The notes under the pieces: model-generated | What the model saw: only the letters and a program-made list of their open reading frames with translations | Databases searched by the model: none | Told to the model about the DNA's origin: nothing | Program-made: the position numbers and the translations under genes | DNA from: Saccharothrix carnea | GTDB taxonomy: Bacteria > Actinomycetota > Actinomycetes > Mycobacteriales > Pseudonocardiaceae | Direction of reading: 5' to 3' | Assembly (NCBI RefSeq): GCF_003014735.1 | Contig: NZ_PYAX01000010.1 | Span: 248,001 to 312,000 of the forward strand | DNA: 64,000 bases | Shown here: positions 7,930 through 16,744 of the stretch, piece after piece | Position numbering within the stretch: position 1 is the stretch's first letter | How the letters are laid out: each line of letters begins with the position of its first letter

Positions 7930-8583
7930 ATGGATGACCAGGACTTGAACGACGCACGCGTTCGCCGGAAATACTTATCAGTGGCGTGGCTGTCCGCCGC
8001 CGGGGTGGCCGTACTGGTCGTGGGAATGATCATCGGCAGCTCGCTCGACGCCGAACCGGCCACGCCCCTCGCCGACCGTCCCCCAACATCACCGCAGGTC
8101 CAACCCGCCACGGCACCCCCGGAGAGCACCGCACCGCTGAGACCGGGCGTCACCTACCTGGCCGATCTCCCGCCGGTCGACAGCAGTTCGATCGACGACA
8201 TGTACGTCGAGAGCCCCTGGACCGCCGCGTCCGCAAAGGTGCGGAAGGTCCAGTACACGAAATCCGTTTCCGCCACCGGCGCCTGGTGCTCGTCCGCCCG
8301 GCTCACCTTCGCGCTGGACGGCAAATACGCCCGGTTCACCGCCCAGGTCGCGATCGCGGACAATTCATTGGCGACCAAAGAACTCGACTTCTACGTCCTG
8401 GTGGACGACCAACGCGTCGCCGAGGTCCCGAACACGGGCACCACACCCCAACCGGTCGACGTCCCCGTCGCCGGCGCACGCCTGCTGACCATCGGCGTCG
8501 AACCCCCGCCGGAGGAGCCCAGCGGCTGCCCCGGCCCGGAACGCGTCGGCGTCTGGACCGACCCCGCCCTGACCACGTCCTGA
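7930..8583 (+). CDS. Membrane-anchored NPCBM-like protein
   Basis: 217 aa from an ATG at 7930 (GAAGGGG upstream); a longer frame to 7843 is less likely. There is a short N-terminal tail, then one hydrophobic helix (about 18-40, AWLSAAGVAVLVVGMIIG), a Pro/Thr-rich linker, and a C-terminal beta domain resembling the 'novel putative carbohydrate-binding module': the GAWCSSARLTFALDGKYARF start, LDFYVLVDDQRVAEV, and the closing RVGVWTDPAL. The domain should face outside, tethered by an uncleaved helix. The ligand is unknown. It converges on the caspase-like gene, with 8 bp between the stops. Confidence 0.72.
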   Translation: MDDQDLNDARVRRKYLSVAWLSAAGVAVLVVGMIIGSSLDAEPATPLADRPPTSPQVQPATAPPESTAPLRPGVTYLADLPPVDSSSIDDMYVESPWTAASAKVRKVQYTKSVSATGAWCSSARLTFALDGKYARFTAQVAIADNSLATKELDFYVLVDDQRVAEVPNTGTTPQPVDVPVAGARLLTIGVEPPPEEPSGCPGPERVGVWTDPALTTS

Positions 8584-8591
8584 GGTCTACG

Positions 8592-9377
8592 TCAGCTCGG
8601 CGGCGAGATCGGCGACCTTGGCGCCGTCGTACCGGAGCAGGAGTTCGCGTTGCGCACGACCGGACGCAGGCCGCCGTCGCCCATCACGTGGCAGACCGGC
8701 TGGGGCACCGGGCGGTTCACCAGCTTCGCCCGGATCGCCTCGTGGATCGTCGGGGCGTCGAGGTAGTCGGCGCCGTTGACGACGCCGAGGCGCAGCACGT
8801 CGATCAAGGCGTCGGTGAAGGCCGTGTGGTGTGAGCCGTCCGAGAAGGTGGCCACGCGACGGTCCGCGTCGGTCGCGCCGAGGATCACCCCGCGACCGGA
8901 GACCGCGGACCAGCCCGCGTTGCCCGCGTAGGAGCAGTCCAGCATCACGACGTCGTCTTCGGACATCGGTAGCCCGATCGAGTCGAAGCGCAGAGCCGAT
9001 GAGCGGAAGTTCCCGGGGTCGGTGTCCCGCACCCCCAGGTAGAGCCCACCGTGGTCATCTTGGTAACCGTGACCGGCGAAGTAGACGAGCAGGCGGCCCT
9101 CGGTCCCCACGGCACCCGCGGCCGACCTGATCGCCCGGACGACCTCGCCGGCGGTGCCGGGGTCCTCCAGCACCGTGCAGTTCTCCGCGGGAAGTCCCCA
9201 CAGCCGCTCGTCGCGCAGGAGCCGAGCCAGGTCACGGGCGCCCGCCGCGACCTTGGGCCGACCCCGTTGGAGCCGGTACTGGGCGGTGATCAGCACTGCC
9301 CGCGACGTGGCGGGATCCGGTAACCCGGCGGTCGGTGTGGACACGGGAGCATCGAACACCATTCCCGCGCTCACCAC
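8592..9377 (-). CDS. Caspase-fold protease (peptidase C14-like)
   Basis: 261 aa from a GTG at 9377 (an in-frame ATG at 9362 is an alternative). The p20-like core has the catalytic His in LVYFAGHGYQDD (His103) and the Cys in VVMLDCSYAGNAG (Cys148), the expected order and spacing for bacterial metacaspase-like proteins. The C-terminal ~35 residues look unstructured and no effector domain is visible, so this is a short single-domain form. Upstream of the core is only a short tail; no signal peptide. Such proteins appear in signalling and programmed-death systems of filamentous actinomycetes, but no partner is evident here. Confidence 0.85.
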   Translation of the reverse strand: MVSAGMVFDAPVSTPTAGLPDPATSRAVLITAQYRLQRGRPKVAAGARDLARLLRDERLWGLPAENCTVLEDPGTAGEVVRAIRSAAGAVGTEGRLLVYFAGHGYQDDHGGLYLGVRDTDPGNFRSSALRFDSIGLPMSEDDVVMLDCSYAGNAGWSAVSGRGVILGATDADRRVATFSDGSHHTAFTDALIDVLRLGVVNGADYLDAPTIHEAIRAKLVNRPVPQPVCHVMGDGGLRPVVRNANSCSGTTAPRSPISPPS

Positions 9378-9394
9378 CCGCTGGACGGCACGCG

Positions 9395-9430
9395 GCGGCC
9401 GGCCCGGCGGTGGGGCGCCGGGCCGGCCGC
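9395..9430 (-). terminator. Strong hairpin after livK
   Basis: Perfect 15-bp GC stem (9395-9409 with 9416-9430) and a 6-nt loop, 6 bp past the stop of the substrate-binding protein gene. It ends the six-gene leftward transporter operon. Confidence 0.75.
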
Positions 9431-9435
9431 GTGGA

Positions 9436-10728
9436 TCAGGTGTAGCAGGGCTTCTCGAACTTGAAGTCCTTCGCGGTCGGTCCGGTGAAGAAGTCCTCCA
9501 CCAGGCCCACCCCGGTCGCCGCCTGCTCGTCCGGCTTGTAGATCAGCGTCTGCCGGAACGCGGCGTCGTTGGAGTTGCCCGCGAAGTTACCCGCGCCCTC
9601 GGGCAGCATGCCCTCGTAGTCGACCTTGTCCAACTGCCGCACCGCCGCCAGCACACCGGCCCTGGTCAGGTCCTTGTTCTCGGCCGCCTTCGCCAGCGCC
9701 GCCTTCAACGGGTACGACCACACCCACCCGGCCGTGTAACCGTCGTTCGGCGTCACGGTCGGCAGGGCGTCACGCAACGCCTTGTGCCCCGGCGAATCGG
9801 TCGCCCACGACTTCCACGGCGCCGACTGCAGGTACAGGGCCTTGATCGCGGGCGCCGCCGGGCTCTGCATCAGGCCCTGGTTCCACGTCGGCGAGGTGCC
9901 GATGAACTTGCCCTTGAACCCGCGCGCCGCCGTCTGGCCGATGATCACCGCCGCGTCGGTCGGCCCGGTGGTCAGGATGACCACGTCCGGCTTGTTCGCC
10001 AGCACCGCGTCGATCACGCCGCCCTGGTTGTCCTGACCCGTCTGGGTGACCGCGTTGGTGAACGTCACGCCGCGCTTCTCCGCCGCGATCTTCGCACCGG
10101 CTGCCGCGTCGTCGCCGTAGTCACCGGGCAGGTGCACGGCCATCACGCTCTTCGCGCCGAGCTCGTCCACCGCGTAGTCGACCGAGTTCATCGACTCGAC
10201 GCAGTAGTTCGCGCCGGACTCCAGCACGACCTCCTCCACGCCCCACAGCGACGTCCACGACGCGGGCACGCTGACCATCTGCGTGCTCTCCAGGTCGGGC
10301 AGGATCGCCGCGGTCGTCGGCGAGCCCAGGGTCTGGGCCAGGGCCAGGACCTTGCCCTTCATCTCCTGGTAGACCTGGTTGTGGATCTGCGGGTTGTACT
10401 TGTTGTCCTTGACGTGGGTGGTGACGTCGACGTCGTAGCCGCCGATGCCGCCCTGGTCGTTGACGCGCTTCCAGAACGCCTTCTGCGATTCCGTGATCGG
10501 CACCGCGAGCGTCTTGAACGGCCCTTCGGTCAGGTCGGAGATCGACCCGAGGTAGATGCAGCCCCGGTCACTGTGACCGGTGTCCGGGCACGGCTCGCTG
10601 GTCACGCCGAAGTCGACCTTGATACCGCCCTTGCCCTCCTGCGGGGCCGCGCCGTCGCCACCGCGACAGGCGACGGATACCAGCGCCACCACGGAGAGCA
10701 CCGCGAGCACCGCTCTGTGACTTGCCAT
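9436..10728 (-). CDS. Branched-chain-type ABC transporter substrate-binding lipoprotein
   Basis: 430 aa from an ATG at 10728 (AAAGGGTGG upstream). An export signal, RAVLAVLSVVALVSVAC, ends in a lipobox-like SVAC, so it is probably lipid-anchored outside the membrane. The mature part is a type I periplasmic-binding fold (LivK/Peripla_BP_6): ITESQKAFWKRVNDQGGIGG, GSPTTAAILP, then MAVHLPGDYGDD and PDVVILTTGPTDAAVI. It is the last gene of the operon. Six cysteines in the mature region suggest disulfides. The ligand cannot be read from sequence; the acyl-CoA ligase in the operon argues for a carboxylic acid rather than leucine. Confidence 0.9.
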   Translation of the reverse strand: MASHRAVLAVLSVVALVSVACRGGDGAAPQEGKGGIKVDFGVTSEPCPDTGHSDRGCIYLGSISDLTEGPFKTLAVPITESQKAFWKRVNDQGGIGGYDVDVTTHVKDNKYNPQIHNQVYQEMKGKVLALAQTLGSPTTAAILPDLESTQMVSVPASWTSLWGVEEVVLESGANYCVESMNSVDYAVDELGAKSVMAVHLPGDYGDDAAAGAKIAAEKRGVTFTNAVTQTGQDNQGGVIDAVLANKPDVVILTTGPTDAAVIIGQTAARGFKGKFIGTSPTWNQGLMQSPAAPAIKALYLQSAPWKSWATDSPGHKALRDALPTVTPNDGYTAGWVWSYPLKAALAKAAENKDLTRAGVLAAVRQLDKVDYEGMLPEGAGNFAGNSNDAAFRQTLIYKPDEQAATGVGLVEDFFTGPTAKDFKFEKPCYT

Positions 10729-10741
10729 CCCATCCACCCTT

Positions 10742-11842
10742 TCAGTACGAGAAAGGCCAGGTGCGCCAGTAGTTGCGGACGCGCACCCAGATACCGAACA
10801 GGCCACGTGGCTCCACGATCAGGAACACCACGATCAGCAGCCCGTAGAGGACCGCCTCGACCTGGAACACCGTGACCGCACCGGTCGCGTCTGCGCTGAT
10901 GAACGGCAGCACCGTCGGGAGTTCCCGGGTGATGCGCGGCAGCAGCGTGATGAACAGCGCGCCCATGATCGCGCCGGAGATGGTGCCCGCACCGCCGATG
11001 AGCACCATGGCGATGTACTGCACCGACAGCAGCAGGCCGAACGACCCGGGGTCGAAGAACCCGTTGACCACGAACAACAACGAGCCCGCCACACCGGCGT
11101 AGAACGACGACACGGCGAACGCCAGCGCCTTGTACCGGGTGAGGTCCACGCCGATCACGGCCGCCGCCAAGTCCCGGTCCCGCACCGCGGCGAACGCCCG
11201 CCCGATCCGCGACCGCACCAGGTTGCGCGCCAGCACCGCGAAGATCACCAGCAGCACGAACATCAGCAGGTACAGCTGCTGCGGCCCGCTGAAGAACTCC
11301 GAGGGCCGGTCCAGCCGCACGCCGAACAGCTCGGGCACCGCCGCCGGCCGCCCCACACCGGGACCACCGGTCAACGACGTCCACTCGCGGAAGACGTGCT
11401 CGCCGAGGAACACCAACCCGAGCGTCACGATCGCCAGGTACAGCCCGCGCAGCCGGGCCGCGATCGGCGCCACGACCAGCCCTGCCAGCCCCGCCACCAG
11501 CCCGGACGCCAGCAGCCACACCGGCAGCGACGTCACGCCGAACCCGAGCACCCGCCCGTCCGGGTCACCGGACAGCGCCGCGCCCGTGTAGGCGCCGATG
11601 GCGAGGAAGAACGCGTGCCCCAACGACACCTGCCCCGCGTACCCGGTCACGATGTTGAGCCCGATCGCGCCGATGGCCGCCACGAACCCCGTGGCCAGCA
11701 GCATGAGCAGGTCGTCGGTGATGGCGAACGGCACGAGCAGCGCCACCACCACCAACGCCCCCGTCCACGTCCGCTTGGGGCGCGTGTTGAGGAACGCCAT
11801 GTCCTGCGCATAGGACGTGTAAAGCTCCGGACGACCCTTCAC
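10742..11842 (-). CDS. Branched-chain-type ABC transporter permease, LivM-like
   Basis: 366 aa from a GTG at 11842 that overlaps the LivH stop as GTGA; the open frame extends upstream but without support. Around ten hydrophobic segments are visible, with family landmarks GLNIVTGYAGQVSLGHAFF near the start and FAVSSFYAGVAGSLL and MVLIGGAGTISGAIMGALF later, the LivM signature. It pairs with LivH to form the membrane channel. The substrate-binding gene follows after 13 bp. Confidence 0.93.
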   Translation of the reverse strand: MKGRPELYTSYAQDMAFLNTRPKRTWTGALVVVALLVPFAITDDLLMLLATGFVAAIGAIGLNIVTGYAGQVSLGHAFFLAIGAYTGAALSGDPDGRVLGFGVTSLPVWLLASGLVAGLAGLVVAPIAARLRGLYLAIVTLGLVFLGEHVFREWTSLTGGPGVGRPAAVPELFGVRLDRPSEFFSGPQQLYLLMFVLLVIFAVLARNLVRSRIGRAFAAVRDRDLAAAVIGVDLTRYKALAFAVSSFYAGVAGSLLFVVNGFFDPGSFGLLLSVQYIAMVLIGGAGTISGAIMGALFITLLPRITRELPTVLPFISADATGAVTVFQVEAVLYGLLIVVFLIVEPRGLFGIWVRVRNYWRTWPFSY

Positions 11843-12726
11843 AGGCGTTCGACCTCCTTGCTGCCGAACAGCCCATAGGGCCGCACGAGTAGCACGACCA
11901 GCATCAGCACATACGGCGCGACCAGCGCGAAGTTCGGCCCGAGCCACGGCGCCACGTCACCCTGGTAGGTGCCGACCAGCGACTCCACGACCCCGACCGC
12001 CAGCCCGCCGACCACCGCGCCGCCCAACGAGTCCAGGCCACCGAGGATGATCGCCGGCAACGCCTTCAGCGCGATCACCCACAGCTGCTGGTCCACGCCC
12101 GCGCCGGTGGCCACGAACACCCCGGCCAACGCCGCCAGCCCGCCCGCGATCGCCCACGACAGCGCGAACACCGACCCGACCGAGATGCCCTGGGCCAACG
12201 CCACCTCCTGGTCGTAGGCCACCGCGCGCATCGCCAGCCCCACCCGGGAGAACCGGAAGAACGCGAACAGCACCGCGACCACGGCCACCGTCGTGCCGAA
12301 CATGACCAGGTACCGCTGCTGCACCTCGACGCCGAGCAGCGTCACCGTGGACAAGCCCCACGGGTCGCCGACCTGCCGCACGTCCAGCCCGATGAACGCG
12401 TTGGTCACCACGCGCACCACCACGTCCACGCCGATGGTGATGATCGCGACCACGAACACCGGCTTGCCGATCATCGGCCGCAGCACGGTCCGCTCCACGC
12501 CCAGCGCCAGCACCGCGATCAGCACCGCCGCGACCGGCACGGCGGCGAAGAACCCGATGTCCGCGGCCAGGTAGCTGACCAGCACCGCGCCCGCCAGCAT
12601 GAACGCCGGCTGGGCGAAGCTGATCACCCGGGTGGACTTGTAGATGATGACGAAACCCAGCGCCAGCAGCGCGTAGATCGACCCGGAGCCCAGGCCGCGG
12701 ATCAGCGATTGCAGGAACTCGGTCAT
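11839..12726 (-). CDS. Branched-chain-type ABC transporter permease, LivH-like
   Basis: 295 aa, the normal LivH length. It starts LIRGLGSGSIYALLALGFVI, a strong LivH signature, and contains AMRAVAYDQEVALAQGI and PAIILGGLDSLGGAVVGGL. The ATG at 12726 overlaps the ligase stop as ATGA, and its own stop overlaps LivM, so it is translated from a tightly coupled message. It acts as one half of the transmembrane dimer. Confidence 0.94.
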   Translation of the reverse strand: MTEFLQSLIRGLGSGSIYALLALGFVIIYKSTRVISFAQPAFMLAGAVLVSYLAADIGFFAAVPVAAVLIAVLALGVERTVLRPMIGKPVFVVAIITIGVDVVVRVVTNAFIGLDVRQVGDPWGLSTVTLLGVEVQQRYLVMFGTTVAVVAVLFAFFRFSRVGLAMRAVAYDQEVALAQGISVGSVFALSWAIAGGLAALAGVFVATGAGVDQQLWVIALKALPAIILGGLDSLGGAVVGGLAVGVVESLVGTYQGDVAPWLGPNFALVAPYVLMLVVLLVRPYGLFGSKEVERL

Positions 12727-14576
12727 CCGCGCCCCCCGAGGTACATGTCGTCCACGAGCTCGCCGAACACCTTGGCCAGCGCCGACCGCTTCACCTTCTG
12801 CGTCGCGGTCAGCTCGCCGTCCTCGTGGTCGAGTTCCTTGGGCAGCATGCGGAACTTCTTGACCTGCTCCACGCTGGCGAACTGCTCGTTGACCTTCGTC
12901 ACGATGCCCTGCACCAACTCGCGCACCTCGTCCTTCTCCGCGAGGTCGCGGTAGGTGGTGTAGGTGATCCTGCGCTGCCTGGCCCAGTGGCCCACGGTGT
13001 CGTACTCGATGCCGATCAGCGCCACGAGGTACGGGCGCTGGTCACCGAGCACGATCGCTTCCTTGATGTACGGCGAGGTCTTCAGCGCGTTCTCGACCTC
13101 GGACGGCGCCACGTTCTTGCCGCCCGCGGTGATGATGATGTCCTTCATCCGGTCGGTGATCCGCACGTGCGTGCCGTCGACCCACTCGCCGACGTCACCG
13201 GTGCGCAGCCAGCCGTCCGGGGTCATCGCCCGCCGGGTGGCGTCGTCGTCGCGCCAGTAGCCCGCGAACACGCCCGCGTGCCTGGTCTGGATCTCGCCGT
13301 CGTCGGCGATGCGCAGCTCCACGCCGGGGTGCGGCTCGCCGACCGTGCCGACCTTCACCCGGCCGGGCCGGTTGCCGGTGGCGACGGCGCTGTTCTCGGT
13401 CATCCCGTACACCTCGTGCATCGGCACGCCGATGCCCATGAAGAACCGCAGCACCTGCGGCGAGATCGGCGCGGCGCCCGACGACGCGTACCGGACGTGC
13501 CGCATCCCGATCCGCGCCTTGAGCGCGCGGAAGCAGAACAGCCAGCCCACGCCGTACTTGAGCCGCGTGGCGAACGTGTGCCTGCCGCCGTTGCGCACCA
13601 GCTGCTCGCCGAGCCCGTCCGCCACCCGCAGCCAGAACCGGGTGGTCGCCCGCTTGAGCCAGGTGGCGCTGGACGAGCTGATCGTGATGGCCGCCAACAC
13701 CTTCTCCCAGATGCGCGGCACGCCGAACAGGATCGTCGGCTGCACCTCGCGCAGGTTGGCCTGCACGGTCTCGATGGACTCGGCGAAGTGCACCTGCACC
13801 CCGGCCGACGCGCTGAACCACGTGGTGAAGATGCGCTCGGCGACGTGGCACAGCGGCAGGTAGGACAGCGTGATGTCCGCGGGCGACGGCGGCGGGTCGG
13901 TGAACCCGCCGCCTTCGACCAGCGACTGGACGGCGAACTCGACGTTGCGCACGGTCAGCATCGCGCCCTTGGGCGGCCCGGTCGTGCCCGAGGTGTAGAT
14001 CAACGTCATCACGTCGTCCGGCTCGACCTCGCGCATCCGCCGCGCGACGGCGTCCGGGTGCTGGTCCCGGTGTTCCGCGCCCAGCGCCAGGAAGTCGTCC
14101 CACGACAGCAGCTTCGGGTTGTCGTAGCGGTGCCGGATGCCGCGCGGTTCGAGGTAGACGATGCGTTCCAGCTCGGGCAGGGCGTCCAGCACGGCCAGCG
14201 CCTTGTCGACCTGCTCCTGGTCCTCGGCGATGAGCACCCGCGCCCCGGAGTGCGACAGCAGGTAGGCGACCTCGCTGGCCGGGTTGGTCGGGTACAGGCC
14301 CACGGTGATCGCGCGCACGGCCACCGCGCCGATGTCGGCGTAGAGCCACTCGCGGCGGTTCTCCGAGTGGATCGCGACCCGGTCGCCGGGGTCGACGCCC
14401 AGTGCCAGCAACGCGTGCCCGACCAGCTCGGCCTGCGCCCAGTACTGCGACCAGGTGACCTCGCGCCAGATGCCGAAGTCCTTGGCCCGCAGCGCGACCG
14501 CGTCCGGCGTCCGGGCCGCCCGGTCGCGCACGCGGGTCACCACAGTGGTGAGACCGGTGGTGGTCGCCGTGGTCAT
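12723..14576 (-). CDS. Long-chain-type fatty acyl-CoA ligase (AMP-dependent)
   Basis: 617 aa from an ATG at 14576 overlapping the LivG stop as ATGA; an apparent frame further upstream is a shadow of LivG. ANL-superfamily motifs are present: YTSGTTGPPKG (194-204, AMP-binding), VYGMTENSAVA, GWLRTGDVGEW and KDIIITAGGKNVAPSE with a typical C-terminal lysine region. It resembles FadD15/FAA1-like ligases that activate a free carboxylic acid to its CoA thioester. Its position between ATPase and permease genes of one transporter suggests that an imported acid is activated as it enters the cell. The substrate is unknown: long-chain or aromatic/alicyclic acids are possible. Confidence 0.92.
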   Translation of the reverse strand: MTTATTTGLTTVVTRVRDRAARTPDAVALRAKDFGIWREVTWSQYWAQAELVGHALLALGVDPGDRVAIHSENRREWLYADIGAVAVRAITVGLYPTNPASEVAYLLSHSGARVLIAEDQEQVDKALAVLDALPELERIVYLEPRGIRHRYDNPKLLSWDDFLALGAEHRDQHPDAVARRMREVEPDDVMTLIYTSGTTGPPKGAMLTVRNVEFAVQSLVEGGGFTDPPPSPADITLSYLPLCHVAERIFTTWFSASAGVQVHFAESIETVQANLREVQPTILFGVPRIWEKVLAAITISSSSATWLKRATTRFWLRVADGLGEQLVRNGGRHTFATRLKYGVGWLFCFRALKARIGMRHVRYASSGAAPISPQVLRFFMGIGVPMHEVYGMTENSAVATGNRPGRVKVGTVGEPHPGVELRIADDGEIQTRHAGVFAGYWRDDDATRRAMTPDGWLRTGDVGEWVDGTHVRITDRMKDIIITAGGKNVAPSEVENALKTSPYIKEAIVLGDQRPYLVALIGIEYDTVGHWARQRRITYTTYRDLAEKDEVRELVQGIVTKVNEQFASVEQVKKFRMLPKELDHEDGELTATQKVKRSALAKVFGELVDDMYLGGRG

Positions 14577-15376
14577 GCCGCACCTCCCACGCTCTGGTGC
14601 GCCTCGCCGAGGTAGGCCCGCACGACGTCCGGGTCCTGCTGCACCTCGGCGGGCGTGCCGGTGCGGATCGGCTTGCCGAAGTCCAGCACCATCACCCGGT
14701 CCGCCAGGTCCATCACCAGGCCCATGTCGTGCTCGACCATGACCATCGCGATGCCCAGCTCGTCGCGGACGTCGAGCACGAACCGCGCCATGTCCTCGGT
14801 CTCCTCGACGTTCATGCCCGCGACCGGCTCGTCCAGCAGCAGCACCTTCGGCTCCATGGCCAGCGCGCGCCCGAGCTCCACCCGCTTCTGCACGCCGTAC
14901 GGCAGCAGGCCCACCGGCAGGCGACGCCACTGCTCCAGTTCGAGGAAGTCGATGACCTCCTCGACGGCCTCCCGGTTGGCCAGCTCCTCGCGCCGCGCCC
15001 GGCCGACCCACGCGAACGCGGCCAGCGCCCCGTACCGCATGTGGTTGTGGCGGCCCAGCATCAGGTTCTCCACCACGGTGAGGTGCGCGAACAGCTCGAT
15101 GTTCTGGAACGTCCGCGCGATGCCCATGGCGGCGATCTTGTGCGGGCGCCTGCCCAGCACCTCCTCGCCCTGGAACTTCACCGAGCCCTGCTGCGGCCGG
15201 TACACGCCCGACAGCACGTTGAAGATCGACGTCTTGCCCGCGCCGTTGGGGCCGATGATCGCGAACAGCTCGCCCGCGGCGACGTGGAACGACACGCCGT
15301 CCACGGCCGTGACGCCGTCGAACGCCAGCGTCACGTCCCGCACTTCCAGCACGTTGCCCTGCGCTTCCTGGCTCAC
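14573..15376 (-). CDS. Branched-chain-type ABC transporter ATP-binding protein, LivG-like
   Basis: 267 aa from a GTG at 15376 overlapping the LivF stop as GTGA; another GTG at 15385 is possible. Walker A GPNGAGKT (42-49), a LivG-type signature YGVQKRVELGRALA (the LSGGQ is degenerate in this subfamily), Walker B KVLLLDEPVAGMN, and the LivG-specific C-terminal MVMVEHDMGLVMDLADRVMVLDFGK. It powers the transporter as a heterodimer with LivF on the cytoplasmic face. Confidence 0.94.
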   Translation of the reverse strand: MSQEAQGNVLEVRDVTLAFDGVTAVDGVSFHVAAGELFAIIGPNGAGKTSIFNVLSGVYRPQQGSVKFQGEEVLGRRPHKIAAMGIARTFQNIELFAHLTVVENLMLGRHNHMRYGALAAFAWVGRARREELANREAVEEVIDFLELEQWRRLPVGLLPYGVQKRVELGRALAMEPKVLLLDEPVAGMNVEETEDMARFVLDVRDELGIAMVMVEHDMGLVMDLADRVMVLDFGKPIRTGTPAEVQQDPDVVRAYLGEAHQSVGGAA

Positions 15377-16158
15377 GACAACCACCGCTTCCGCCGCTTG
15401 TAGTGCTTCACGTCGCGGAACGACTGCGCGGTGGCCTCACCGCGCAGGCCCAGGTAGAACTCCCGCACGTCCTCGTCGGCCAGCAGCGCCGCGGCGGGCT
15501 TGTCCATCACGACCTTGCCCGTCTCCAGCACGTAGCCGTGGTCGGCGATGGACAGCGCCATGGTCGCGTTCTGCTCGACCAGCAGCACGGTCGTGCCCGC
15601 CGCGTTGATCTTGACGATGAGGTCGCGGATCTGCTGGACCATGAGCGGCGCCAAGCCGAGGCTCGGCTCGTCCAGCAGCAGGTAGCGCGGCTCGGACATC
15701 AGCGCCCGGCCGATGGACAGCATCTGCTGCTCGCCGCCGGACAGGTAGCCGGCGCTCTGCCGCCGCCGTTCCCGGAGCCGGGGGAACAACTCGTACATCC
15801 GGTCCAGGTTCTGCTTGATGCCGCGCGGCCTGGAGTGCCCGCCGATGCGCAGGTTCTCCTCGACCGTCAACTCGGCCAGGATGCGCCTGCCCTCCAGCGC
15901 CTGCTTCACGCCCAGCGTCGCGATGCGCGTCGGTGACGCGCGGTGGATCGGTTCGCCGTCGAGGGTGATCCGACCGCGGGTGATCTTGCCGTCGTGGACG
16001 TCGAGCAAGCCGGACAGCGCTCGCAGCAACGTCGTCTTGCCGGCCCCGTTCGCGCCGAGAAGGGCGACGATCCGCCCCTCGGGAACCCTCAGGCTCACGC
16101 CGCGCAGGACCAGCATCACGTCGTCGTAGACCACCTCAAGGTTGTTCGCCTCCAGCAC
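15373..16158 (-). CDS. Branched-chain-type ABC transporter ATP-binding protein, LivF-like
   Basis: 261 aa from a GTG at 16158 with CGGAGG upstream. Walker A GANGAGKT (35-42), signature YLSGGEQQML, Walker B YLLLDEPSLGLAP and the LivF-type VLLVEQNATMALSIADHGYVLETGK. It is first in the operon livF-livG-ligase-livH-livM-livK. The promoter should lie in the 211 bp before the divergent anti-sigma gene. The C-terminal tail VKHYKRRKRW is unusually basic. Confidence 0.94.
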   Translation of the reverse strand: MLEANNLEVVYDDVMLVLRGVSLRVPEGRIVALLGANGAGKTTLLRALSGLLDVHDGKITRGRITLDGEPIHRASPTRIATLGVKQALEGRRILAELTVEENLRIGGHSRPRGIKQNLDRMYELFPRLRERRRQSAGYLSGGEQQMLSIGRALMSEPRYLLLDEPSLGLAPLMVQQIRDLIVKINAAGTTVLLVEQNATMALSIADHGYVLETGKVVMDKPAAALLADEDVREFYLGLRGEATAQSFRDVKHYKRRKRWLS

Positions 16159-16297
16159 CAGGCGCCTCCGGGGATGTCGGGGAGGCGATCAGTATGACTC
16201 CGATCACAGGGTTACCTACCGCTGTTCGCAAACCGTGATGAACCAGCCCACCGCATGTTCGGCTTTCACGATTCTGTTGCTCAGTCCTGTGTGGACT

Positions 16298-16324
16298 GGT
16301 GTAGCGACCCAGGACCGTGGGTAT
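16298..16324 (+). promoter_or_regulatory. SigB/SigF-type promoter of the anti-sigma/sigma operon
   Basis: GGTGT (16298-16302), 16-nt spacer, GGGTAT (16319-16324). This fits the Streptomyces SigB pattern GNNT-N14-16-GGGTAY and the mycobacterial SigF pattern closely. It is 45 bp upstream of the anti-sigma ATG, so the sigma factor probably drives its own operon. Confidence 0.65.
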
Positions 16325-16369
16325 GCCCCCGGCTACTGGAACGAGGGTTGTGAGGAGCGTTCACCGCGC

Positions 16370-16744
16370 ATGGACCACTCGGAGGTGGAGCTCAGGGTGG
16401 CGGCCAGGCCGGCCCACCTCTCGACCGTTCGCGCAGTCGCCGGGGCGATCGCGCGACGGGCTCCCGCACTGGCCCTCGACCTGGCGATCGACCTGGTCAT
16501 CGCCGTGGACGAGGCGTGCGGCGCACTGATCGCCCGGACCCTCGACCCCTCGGCCGTCCTGCTGTGCCGGTTCGCCCGGGAAGGTGATTCCGTGCGGTTC
16601 CGGGCCGAGGTCCGGTCATCGGCCGTCACCGTCCCCGATCATGACTCGTTGTACTGGCGGGTTGTCAGTTCCGTGACCGATGCGGTGGCCACCTGGGTTG
16701 ACGGGGAGGGCCGGTTGCAGGTGGAGCTGAGGTGTCGGGCATGA
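16370..16744 (+). CDS. Anti-sigma factor, RsbW/UsfX-like histidine-kinase-type ATPase
   Basis: 124 aa from an ATG at 16370 (GAGGAG 12 nt upstream). It has the compact HATPase_c fold of anti-sigma kinases: LRVAARPAHLSTVRAVAGAIA, the N-box helix DLVIAVDEACGALI (Asp-Glu-Ala-Cys in place of the usual DEAxxN, so ATP binding may be altered), and later GDSVRFRAEVRSS. It should bind and hold the downstream sigma factor inactive. Its TGA overlaps the sigma ATG (ATGA), giving coupled translation and fixed stoichiometry. A STAS antagonist gene lies 5 kb away. Confidence 0.85.
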   Translation: MDHSEVELRVAARPAHLSTVRAVAGAIARRAPALALDLAIDLVIAVDEACGALIARTLDPSAVLLCRFAREGDSVRFRAEVRSSAVTVPDHDSLYWRVVSSVTDAVATWVDGEGRLQVELRCRA

